NCBI GenBank assembly: GCA_016209995.1
Contig: JACQVC010000132.1
Location: 1 to 5,039 of the forward strand
Reading direction: 5' to 3'
Length of the DNA stretch: 5,039 nucleotides
Source of the DNA: Gemmatimonadota bacterium
Lineage (GTDB): Bacteria; Gemmatimonadota; Gemmatimonadetes; Longimicrobiales; Gaopeijiaceae
Under the pieces are notes generated by a model. The model ran no database searches, was not told where the DNA came from, and worked only from the letters and a program-made list of their open reading frames with translations. Both the position numbers and the translations under genes were made by a program. The number at the start of each line of letters is the position of its first letter. Position 1 is the stretch's first letter. Shown here piece by piece: positions 1-5,039 of the stretch.

Positions 1-736
1 GCGTGGTGTCGCCGAACTGCGCCACGCGCTCCGGCACGTTGTGGCAGGTCCAGCAGCGTTCCTCCGTGACGGCGCCGTCGCCGACCACGACCTGACTGTG
101 GCACTTCACGCAGGAGACCATGTCGCGGAGCACCTCGGAGTGGTCGACCGTGACGCCGCGGCGTTCGATCGTGGGCGGCGCCGGGTGGCAGGACAGGCAG
201 CCGCCGATCGGCCGGCCCGGCGGCTGATCCCTGAAATGGCAGAGGAAACACGTGCTGGCGGTGACCGTGACGTGCTCGCCCTGCACGATCTGCGAGTGAC
301 AGCTCGTGCAGCGCAGCTGCTTCCCTCGCCGTAGCTCCGTGAGGTGCTCTCGGTGGTCGAAGCGAATGTCGCCGAACGAAACGACGCCGAGCTCCTGCTG
401 GATATGACAACCCGAGCGAGTGCAAGAAGCGTCCTCGATCTCGGCCCACGGCTTCTCGCGGTACGTGCGCGTGAAGTACTTCACGACCTGGTTCGCCGCC
501 TGGACCTTACCCATCGCCTCCGCTTTGATCCCGGGGGCGTAGTGACACTGGATGCACGACACCATGTTATGTGAAGACGTGAGCCACGACTGGTAATACG
601 GCTCCATGAAGTGGCAGTTGTTGCAGAAGCCGGGCTGGGCGCTGTACTCGAGGAACCCGGCCGTGCCGATCGCCCCCGCGACGAGAACGACGATCAGAAC
701 CTGGAGGGCGAGGACGAGGAAGCCGCGGCGGGTCAT
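1..736 (-). CDS. NapC/NirT-type multiheme cytochrome c, membrane anchored, partial (3' end beyond the window)
   Basis: 245 codons are visible. Residues about 5-28 form one hydrophobic segment, an uncleaved N-terminal anchor placing the rest in the periplasm. It is followed by the CxxCHxM signature (C38-H42, M44) and a second motif at 61-65, the pattern of NapC/NirT/NrfH quinol dehydrogenases, in which heme 1 can be Met-ligated. Eight heme motifs are visible: 38-42, 61-65, 105-111, 143-147, 163-167, 180-184, 209-213 and 228-232. The third is the rare form CX4CH (CTRSGCH). NapC and NrfH normally stop at four hemes, so this is an extended version, perhaps comparable to Geobacter ImcH. The ATG at 736 overlaps the TGA of the upstream nine-heme cytochrome (ATGA), with GGAG 9 bases before it. 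Seen: anchor, heme motifs and overlap. Inferred: it takes electrons from, or gives them to, the quinone pool and passes them along periplasmic hemes. The final partner, perhaps a reductase or an outer-membrane conduit, lies outside the window. Confidence 0.93.
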   Translation of the reverse strand, partial: MTRRGFLVLALQVLIVVLVAGAIGTAGFLEYSAQPGFCNNCHFMEPYYQSWLTSSHNMVSCIQCHYAPGIKAEAMGKVQAANQVVKYFTRTYREKPWAEIEDASCTRSGCHIQQELGVVSFGDIRFDHREHLTELRRGKQLRCTSCHSQIVQGEHVTVTASTCFLCHFRDQPPGRPIGGCLSCHPAPPTIERRGVTVDHSEVLRDMVSCVKCHSQVVVGDGAVTEERCWTCHNVPERVAQFGDTT

Positions 737-1992
737 AAGTGGGCGCTCCGGCTCAACACCCGGCGTTTGCGCACGGCCAGGGCGACACCCGCGAGCACGC
801 CCAACCACAAGGGGATGACCAGGAGCTTCCGCTCCCAACGTTCCTCGGCCACGATGTCCGCCTGCTCGCGGATCTCACGCGACAGCGATTCCACGCGTCG
901 CCCCAACTCTTCCGCGGATTCCACGTCGAGGGCGTGCGCCGCGACGCGGAGCTGCTGCAGCTCGGTGCGCAGCGTGAGGAGCCGCACTTGTTCATCCCGC
1001 GTTTCCTCACCGGCCGCAACGAGCCGGTCGATCGCGTCTCGGGCCGCCTGGTCGGCGCGCTCCCCGGCGACGAGCTGCTGCTGGAGCTCGACGGCCGCCA
1101 CGCCGGCGGGGGAATCCGCGGCGTGGCACCGCCCGCACAGCGCGCCGATCCCTTCCGGCGCCAGCGCACCGGTCCCGTGGCTGCCGTGACAGGCGATGCA
1201 CGTGACCGTGGCAGTGTCCGGCGCGGTGCTACCGCTCGCCACGGCAGCGTGAGGTCCCCGGAAGAACGCGTCACGTTCCAGCGTATGGCACTTTCCGCAG
1301 ACGTTGGCAACCTCGGACACGCCCGGTGGCAACGCCGTGTGCGATTCGTGACACGCAACGCAGGTGGCGGATCTCGAGTTGCCGTCGCGCAGCGCGATTC
1401 CGTGAGCGCTGGCCCACCACTGCTGGTACTGGTCGACGGGCATCCCGGCGGGGATTCGCGCGCGCTCGGCGTGGCACCCCGCGCACGTCTCGCTCACGCG
1501 CGCCGTGTGAATCGTGCTGCGCGCATCCTCGCCCGCGAAGATGGCATGTGAGCCATGACAGTTGCTGCAAGATGGCGCCGCGGTATCGCCGGCAAGAAGC
1601 AGTCGCTGACCGTGGCGGCTGATCAAGAAGTCCGCTCGCGTGACGGCGGGCAGGCCGAACTGGCGCATGCGGGTCAGATCGCCGTGGCAGCTCAGGCAGA
1701 GGCCGACGGCTTGTTGCTTGCTCAACGGACCGCGGTAGCCGGAGCGCTCTAGCCCCCCCCGGCTGTGCGCGCTCTCGCGCTCGAAGGCGGTCGGATCGCC
1801 TCCGTGGCAATCGGCGCAGACGATCCCGCGGGCTGCGTGGACCCCGAGCACGAACGAGCTGCGCTTGTCCGTGTGGCACATGATGCACGAGTAGTCTTCC
1901 GGGAGGTAGCCGGCCAGGCGCTCCTGGGCGGTGCCTCCGGCCGGCCAGGCGAGCGCCAGCGCAGCGATCGCGGGGAGCACCAGGGCCCTCAC
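733..1992 (-). CDS. Nine-heme periplasmic cytochrome c with coiled coil and C-terminal membrane anchor
   Basis: 419 residues from a GTG start. The start is set by the GTGA overlap with the cytochrome b stop, by a GAGGGGG ribosome-binding stretch 8 bases upstream, and because the product then begins with a good signal peptide (residues 1-22, likely cleaved near GGTAQ-E). Nine CxxCH motifs follow at residues 36-40, 59-63, 99-103, 142-146, 170-174, 211-215, 232-236, 265-269 and 286-290. Several are followed by GSH or ESH, giving extra histidines that could serve as distal ligands, as in bis-His cytochromes of the c3/c554 type. Residues about 299-388 have no hemes, are rich in Glu, Arg, Leu and Ala, and look like a coiled coil. 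Residues 392-407 are a single membrane helix followed by the basic sequence RKRR, so the C-terminus is probably cytoplasmic. Its place between cytochrome b and a NapC-type cytochrome suggests it is the electron acceptor or donor of the complex, in the position where bc1/b6f complexes have cytochrome c1 or f. No known gene name fits. Confidence 0.93.
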   Translation of the reverse strand: MRALVLPAIAALALAWPAGGTAQERLAGYLPEDYSCIMCHTDKRSSFVLGVHAARGIVCADCHGGDPTAFERESAHSRGGLERSGYRGPLSKQQAVGLCLSCHGDLTRMRQFGLPAVTRADFLISRHGQRLLLAGDTAAPSCSNCHGSHAIFAGEDARSTIHTARVSETCAGCHAERARIPAGMPVDQYQQWWASAHGIALRDGNSRSATCVACHESHTALPPGVSEVANVCGKCHTLERDAFFRGPHAAVASGSTAPDTATVTCIACHGSHGTGALAPEGIGALCGRCHAADSPAGVAAVELQQQLVAGERADQAARDAIDRLVAAGEETRDEQVRLLTLRTELQQLRVAAHALDVESAEELGRRVESLSREIREQADIVAEERWERKLLVIPLWLGVLAGVALAVRKRRVLSRSAHL

Positions 1993-3206
1993 GGCGTTTG
2001 CCCCCTCGGCGCTCCCGCCGGAGAGTCGGCCGGCGTCGGCGGCGCTTGCGGCGGTGACACGGAGACAGTCGGGGACGTCGCCTCTGGAATGCGGTACCCC
2101 ACCAGCGACAGGACCGCGACCCCTGCGACGAGCAAGACGGCCCCGACCGTGATCAGCGGACGGCGCAGCGGCCGCCGTTCCGGCGAACGATCCAGCAGCG
2201 GCAGCAGCGCCAGCAGCACCGCGAGCACGAGCAGCAGCCCGAGACCCCAGCCGCCCAGGTGGTGCGACGCGGCCTGCAATACCGCGCCCGGGAACCAGAG
2301 GATCTGCACCTCGGGCGCGAGGGCGAAGGGATCGGCGTGCTCGGATAACGTGCGCGGCCACATGGCGGCCAGCGTTACGACGATCCCTATGGTGAGAAGA
2401 ACGGCGATGAGTTGCCTGAGCGCGTGCTGCGGGTAGAACGGCTCGCCCGGTTGTGCTTCCGCTCCACTGAGCGGCGGCGCGATCCCGTACTTGCGCACGA
2501 TCTGGAAATGGATGCCGAGCAGCAGCAGGGCGATCCACGGGAGGATAATGACGTGGAAGGCGAAGAAGCGGCTCAACGTGGCGCCACTGATCACCTCGTC
2601 GGCCCGCAGCAGCGCGACCACTGGTGTGCCGATCACCGGTAGCTGGGAGAGCGCGCTCAGCTCGTGGCTCGTAGTCCAGTACGCCCACTGGTCCCAGGGC
2701 AGCAAGTAACCGGTCATCCCGAAGGCAAGGAGCACGAGCAACAACAAGATGCCAACCAGCCAGTTCGTCTCGCGGGGCGCCTTGTAAGCCGCCGTGAGCA
2801 GCGCGTACAGCAGATGGAGCAGCACGGCAACCATCACCAGGTTCGCCGCCCAGAAATGGACGTTGCGCACCAGCCAGCCGAAGCTGATCTCCGACTCCAG
2901 ATACTGCACGCTGTAGTAGGCCTCCTGCGGCGAGGGCCGATAGTAGAAGCTCAACAGCACGCCCGTGCCGATCAGGATCAGGAAGAGCAGGTACGTTACT
3001 CCGCCCAGCGCGTGCTGCCAGCCCGCGTGGGCGGGCAGACGCCGGCGCAGCGCCGCCCGCCACGCCTCGCCGAGCGGCAGGCGATGATCGATGTGGCCAT
3101 AGATGAGCCCGAAGAACCGGGGGACTCCCAGCAGACTCGCGTCGGTCACGCCCGCGAGCCAGCCGAGCAGGCGCTGCATGGCGCTCCGCCGGTTCGCTTC
3201 GCTCAC
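1989..3206 (-). CDS. Cytochrome b6/subunit IV fusion (diheme cytochrome b) with altered Qo motif
   Basis: 405 residues resembling cytochrome b6 (about 30-245) fused to subunit IV (about 255-375). The heme b ligands are H117/H131 in helix B (13 residues between) and H218/H233 in helix D. The 14 residues between the helix D pair are characteristic of b6 rather than mitochondrial cytochrome b. Family blocks include FYYRP, SVQY, GWLVRNVH, APRET and GYLLPWDQ, and in the subunit IV half ADPFA. About seven membrane helices are expected: 68-88, 114-138, 149-170, 212-236, 263-282, 318-338 and 349-371. Two departures stand out. The PEWY position reads ILWF (302-305), and the cysteine that binds heme c_n in b6 is Ala66. 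A Pro-rich tail (378-405) should lie on the periplasmic side. The GTG start overlaps the Rieske-like stop (GTGA) and has GGGAAG upstream. An ATG nine codons later (3179) is an alternative start. Inferred role: membrane electron transfer between quinone and periplasmic hemes, but the catalytic Glu needed for normal quinol bifurcation appears absent. Confidence 0.95.
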   Translation of the reverse strand: MSEANRRSAMQRLLGWLAGVTDASLLGVPRFFGLIYGHIDHRLPLGEAWRAALRRRLPAHAGWQHALGGVTYLLFLILIGTGVLLSFYYRPSPQEAYYSVQYLESEISFGWLVRNVHFWAANLVMVAVLLHLLYALLTAAYKAPRETNWLVGILLLLVLLAFGMTGYLLPWDQWAYWTTSHELSALSQLPVIGTPVVALLRADEVISGATLSRFFAFHVIILPWIALLLLGIHFQIVRKYGIAPPLSGAEAQPGEPFYPQHALRQLIAVLLTIGIVVTLAAMWPRTLSEHADPFALAPEVQILWFPGAVLQAASHHLGGWGLGLLLVLAVLLALLPLLDRSPERRPLRRPLITVGAVLLVAGVAVLSLVGYRIPEATSPTVSVSPPQAPPTPADSPAGAPRGQTP

Positions 3207-3634
3207 CGTTGCTTCCCGATGTAGATGACACCATCGCGAACATCGACCGGATAGGTCGCGAGCGGGCGGTCGCTCAGTCCGGCCACCACCCCGCCGCGCG
3301 GGCTGTAGACCAGGTGGCTGCAGGGAGAGAGGACCTGCTGGACCTGCGCGTCCCAGCCCAGCAGGCATCCGTCCTGGGGCGAGACGGCGGCGACGGCGGA
3401 TAGCTCATTCCCGGAGCTGCGGATCACCAGGATCAGCTCGCGCCCCCAGCGCTCGAGCCGCGCGCTGTTCGGCGGCATCTCGTCCAGGCGGCCGACCCGT
3501 AGCGCGGTCTGCAGCTCCGGGATCACCAGCGGCGCCCGCGGCACCGCGTACAGACCCACCACGACCACCGTCAGCGTGGCCGTGACGGCCAGGAGTCCGG
3601 CCAGGCACCAGTCCCAGAAGTCCCAGTTTCTCAC
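3203..3634 (-). CDS. Membrane-anchored Rieske-fold protein lacking all four 2Fe-2S ligands
   Basis: 143 residues from the GTG at 3634, which has AAGAAGG 7 bases upstream. An in-frame GTG at 3655 would add seven residues but has a weaker site. A membrane helix spans about 10-31, followed by a short hinge and a periplasmic domain. From residue 85 to the end it aligns without gaps to b6f/bc1 Rieske proteins: box 1 CTHLGC becomes SPQDGC (85-90), WDA is kept (94-96), box 2 CPCHGS becomes SPCSHL (103-108), and a typical ending VVAG...YPVDVRDGVIYIG follows. The four iron ligands are thus S85, Q87, S103 and S106, while the disulfide pair C90 and C105 remains. The one nearby histidine, H107, is one place off. 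The family places this protein over the Qo site of cytochrome b. Without a cluster it is more likely structural, as in NirD, whose Rieske fold also lacks a cluster. It is the first gene of the operon and overlaps cytochrome b by 4 bases. The fold and position are well supported; the function is inferred. Confidence 0.9.
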   Translation of the reverse strand: MRNWDFWDWCLAGLLAVTATLTVVVVGLYAVPRAPLVIPELQTALRVGRLDEMPPNSARLERWGRELILVIRSSGNELSAVAAVSPQDGCLLGWDAQVQQVLSPCSHLVYSPRGGVVAGLSDRPLATYPVDVRDGVIYIGKQR

Positions 3635-3690
3635 GCCATCGCCTTCTTGGGTCACCGCGCCACCGCACGGATTACCACCTTGCAGGCTTC

Positions 3691-3709
3691 AAGTCACAAT
3701 CTGTGACTT
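3691..3709. promoter_or_regulatory. 19-bp palindrome, probable operator of the cytochrome operon
   Basis: The perfect 8-bp arms AAGTCACA and TGTGACTT are separated by 3 bases, centred 66 bases upstream of the Rieske-like GTG start. On the minus strand a weak -10-like TAATCC (plus 3669-3674) lies downstream, and a -35 element at 17-bp spacing would fall at 3692-3697, inside the palindrome. If that promoter is real, the site centre is near -38, where an activator or a repressor could act. The half-site order (TCACA then TGTGA) is the reverse of the CRP/FNR arrangement, so those regulators are not implied. The symmetry is seen directly; the operator role is inferred and the regulator is unknown. 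Confidence 0.5.
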
Positions 3710-3896
3710 CGAGTCCGGGCCGCACAATGGAAGAAGGCCATCCGACACGGCGCCGGGCATCAGGGCGGCCGAGTCCACGTTCAGACGTGAGTCGTGTACG
3801 AAAGTCCTCGAGGCGGGAGGCGAGATTCAGTCTGGTTCTGCGGTTGCCTGATCGTGATGAGTCGAACAACCAGCAAGATTCGAGGCGGACCGGGGT

Positions 3897-3923
3897 CCCC
3901 ACGCAACGTTACGTTGCGTGGGG
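3897..3923. repeat. Perfect 27-bp palindrome (hairpin 1)
   Basis: CCCCACGCAACGT and its exact reverse complement flank a single central T. As RNA it forms a 12-bp stem with a 3-base loop. It lies between the TPR-like gene and the cytochrome operon, read in the same direction, and 4 bases from the second hairpin. No T-run follows on either strand, so it is not a textbook intrinsic terminator. It could be part of a terminator for the upstream gene, a protein-binding site, or a leader structure of the operon. Confidence 0.6.
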
Positions 3924-3927
3924 TAGC

Positions 3928-3970
3928 GAGACGCGGAGCACCTGAGTACTGGCACGGTGCTCCGCGTCTC
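3928..3970 (-). terminator. 15-bp stem-loop (hairpin 2), possible terminator of the TPR-like gene
   Basis: The arms GAGACGCGGAGCACC (3928-3942) and GGTGCTCCGCGTCTC (3956-3970) match perfectly around a 13-base loop. It lies about 90 bases past the stop codon of the TPR-like gene and just before hairpin 1 in the direction of transcription. There is no U-tract, so termination by the usual intrinsic mechanism is uncertain. The structure itself is clear; the role is inferred. Confidence 0.45.
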
Positions 3971-4059
3971 CACGTATGGCTTCCGGGTCAGTGCCACCCG
4001 TGGGCACGAACGAGAGCGGCAAAACGGCTGGCCACTCGCGTTCTAGCCGCCCCCTCGTA

Positions 4060-4584
4060 CTACCTCTGCGGAAAGCGGATCCGCTGCTGGATCAGCCGGC
4101 GCTCCTGCGCCGTGACCCCGCTGCTCTGAGACAGATTGTACGCCTTCCTCAGCAGGACCTGCGAGCCGGCGTGGTTCCCCGCAGCCTCGGCCGCGAAAGC
4201 GGCTTCCACGAACGCGTCTGCGGCCGACGCCTCATCGCCGTTCGCCAGCGCGACGCCGGCGGCGTCCTCGAGGTAGCGACGTGCCTCTGCGGGCTTCGCG
4301 ACCTCATGCAGCAGCCTGCCTTGTAGACGCAAGCAGGTGAACGCGTCGGGATCCTTCCAATGCCGGAGGTTCGCCGACTGTGCGTGCACCTCGACGATGC
4401 GCGGCAGGTCACTCAGACGGTACGACGTGGCCATCGCCATCGCCTGCTCGTGATAGCGATCGGCTTGCGCCTCCACCTGCGCCAGCGTGACCTGGGCAGC
4501 AGCCTGCGGCGGAGCCAGCAGGAAGACCAGGCCGAGCAGCCCGCCCGCGAGGCGCGCTCCGAGATATCCGATACGTGCGAACAT
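4060..4584 (-). CDS. Exported alpha-helical TPR-like protein of unknown function
   Basis: 174 residues. Start ATG at 4584 with GGAGG 5-6 bases upstream. Residues 1-30 are a signal peptide with a hydrophobic core at about 12-24 and a cleavage site after AAA (30), so the product is probably periplasmic. The mature part is entirely helical and alanine-rich. Segments at about 82-116 (CLRLQGRLLHEVAKPAEARRYL) and 118-152 (ADAFVEAAFAAEAAGNHAGS) have the paired-helix rhythm of tetratricopeptide-like repeats: small residues at packing positions, then a turn and a second helix. The repeats are degenerate and the protein is short for the class. No catalytic motif is visible, and the only cysteine is C84. 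It has its own promoter and is separated from the cytochrome operon by 400 bases with hairpins, so a functional link is not shown. A scaffold or binding role is only what is general for TPR folds. Confidence 0.85.
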   Translation of the reverse strand: MFARIGYLGARLAGGLLGLVFLLAPPQAAAQVTLAQVEAQADRYHEQAMAMATSYRLSDLPRIVEVHAQSANLRHWKDPDAFTCLRLQGRLLHEVAKPAEARRYLEDAAGVALANGDEASAADAFVEAAFAAEAAGNHAGSQVLLRKAYNLSQSSGVTAQERRLIQQRIRFPQR

Positions 4585-4686
4585 GGTACCCTCCGCGTTG
4601 AGGTGGACAACTTCGGGGATGAACCGCGGTGCTCGCCGGGCGGTGAACCCGCTTCAGCCGAGCCTGGCCGTCCTCCTCCCCAGGGA

Positions 4687-4715
4687 ATAATAGGAATTCA
4701 TACTCTACTTGTCCA
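4687..4715 (-). promoter_or_regulatory. Sigma70-like promoter for the TPR-like gene
   Basis: On the minus strand, TGGACA (plus 4710-4715) and TATTAT (plus 4687-4692) are separated by exactly 17 bases, close to the TTGACA-17-TATAAT consensus. This stretch is clearly richer in A+T than its surroundings. Transcription would begin near 4680, giving an untranslated leader of roughly 95 bases before the ATG at 4584. The element lies in the 216-base gap between two divergent genes. No equally good promoter was found for the plus-strand gene at 4801. Confidence 0.6.
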
Positions 4716-4800
4716 GTTTGCAACCTTCGTGCCACGGTATGCCGGCTTGCGTCGGACTGACCCACTACCATCGGCCGCGACCCAGCGGTAAGTTCATGTC

Positions 4801-5039
4801 ATGGGCGCACGCTTCCGCTTTTTCGCTGCCATCGCCTCCTTCATGGCGATGACGCTCTTGCTGGCTGAGGGCGTGCGTGCCTCGATATGTCTTCCCGCCT
4901 CGTGGGACACATCGGCCCAAGTGACCGCGCCATCGTCCCCGACGAGCGCGGGCAGCGCCGATAGTGCCCATGAGGATTGCCTGAGTGCCATGGGGGAGGA
5001 GGCAGCCTCCGATTCCGAGCCCGCCAGCCCGTCCAATCC
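4801..5039 (+). CDS. Secreted protein of unknown function, partial (3' end beyond the window)
   Basis: 79 codons are open to the right edge from the ATG at 4801. Residues 1-27 make a signal peptide: basic MGARFR, a hydrophobic stretch about 8-22, and probable cleavage after VRA. The mature part so far is rich in Ser, Ala, Pro and Glu, without predicted secondary structure, and has two cysteines (C30 and C60) with H57 near the second. No family is recognised. The ribosome-binding site is weak (GGTAAG, about 8 bases before the ATG). An ATG at 4796 in another frame stops after 18 codons. An opposite-strand frame over the same bases is also open, but it has no signal peptide or clear start signal, so this strand is preferred. 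It is divergent from the TPR-like gene. Confidence 0.55.
   Translation, partial: MGARFRFFAAIASFMAMTLLLAEGVRASICLPASWDTSAQVTAPSSPTSAGSADSAHEDCLSAMGEEAASDSEPASPSN

Larger units (their letters stand above)
3656..4059. other. Intergenic region without a convincing gene
   Basis: This stretch between the cytochrome operon and the TPR-like gene has open frames on both strands, but none shows a domain, membrane segment or good ribosome-binding site. The most gene-like, minus strand 3902-3672 (76 codons), is rich in Arg and Ser as expected from chance GC-rich reading, and it runs through the 19-bp palindrome. The region holds three inverted repeats, listed separately. The operon promoter should lie here, but no strong -35/-10 pair is visible. 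Confidence 0.6.

Noticed and set aside
41..334. Plus-strand frame opposite the NapC-type cytochrome
   Set aside because: The minus strand encodes heme motifs throughout this stretch, so this is an antisense shadow.
2664..3224. Plus-strand 186-codon frame opposite cytochrome b
   Set aside because: The reverse strand carries the conserved b6 blocks. This frame is Gln/Arg/Glu-rich with no domain.
1993..3243. Same-strand frame upstream of the nine-heme cytochrome, open for over 400 codons
   Set aside because: It overlies the cytochrome b gene in another frame, has Arg/Ala-rich composition without motifs, and is open only because of high GC. The true start is the GTG at 1992 with a signal peptide.
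3203..3634. Ordinary 2Fe-2S Rieske protein
   Set aside because: The ligand positions are Ser, Gln, Ser and Ser. The remaining CSH does not restore CxxH, and H107 is one place out.
3672..3902. Possible 76-residue minus-strand gene in the intergenic region
   Set aside because: It has no recognisable domain and no convincing ribosome-binding site, and it contains the operon's upstream palindrome.
3897..3970. CRISPR-like repeats
   Set aside because: The two inverted repeats differ in sequence and there is no regular repeat/spacer array.
4794..5036. Minus-strand 80-codon frame at the right edge
   Set aside because: It overlaps the plus-strand gene with a clear signal peptide, lacks an export signal or good start context itself, and would end facing the divergent promoter region.

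Overview
High-GC bacterial DNA with tightly packed genes, mostly read from the minus strand. The main content is a four-gene electron-transfer operon running right to left from about 3655 off the left edge: a small Rieske-fold membrane protein, a fused cytochrome b6/subunit IV, a nine-heme membrane-anchored cytochrome c, and a NapC/NirT-type multiheme cytochrome c cut by the window edge. Each junction is a 4-base stop/start overlap (GTGA, GTGA, ATGA), so the four products are probably made together as one membrane complex. At least 17 c-type heme sites and two b-type hemes can be counted.

The most notable point is that this looks like a bc1/b6f-type complex with its Qo chemistry dismantled. 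The Rieske-fold subunit aligns without gaps to ordinary Rieske proteins from box 1 to the C-terminus. All four 2Fe-2S ligands are replaced (Cys to Ser, His to Gln, Cys to Ser, His to Ser), while the two disulfide cysteines are kept. The cytochrome b keeps all four b-heme histidines with b6-type spacing, but reads ILWF where PEWY is expected and Ala where cytochrome b6 has the heme-c_n cysteine. The simplest inference is a non-bifurcating quinone/multiheme cytochrome oxidoreductase, but function and direction cannot be proved from sequence.

The region 3656-4059 holds no convincing gene. It contains a 19-bp palindrome just upstream of the operon, a perfect 27-bp palindrome, and a 15-bp-stem hairpin; the last two lie 4 bases apart.

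To the right are two probable exported proteins of unknown function, divergently transcribed. One is a 174-residue alpha-helical TPR-like protein on the minus strand (4060-4584) with a good sigma70-like promoter. The other, on the plus strand from 4801, has a signal peptide and is cut by the right edge.

The organism cannot be named from the sequence. High GC, GTG starts, b6-type cytochrome b and abundant multiheme cytochromes fit a soil or sediment bacterium of a phylum such as Gemmatimonadota or a deltaproteobacterium-like lineage, but this is only a guess. No tRNA, rRNA, CRISPR or insertion sequence was seen.
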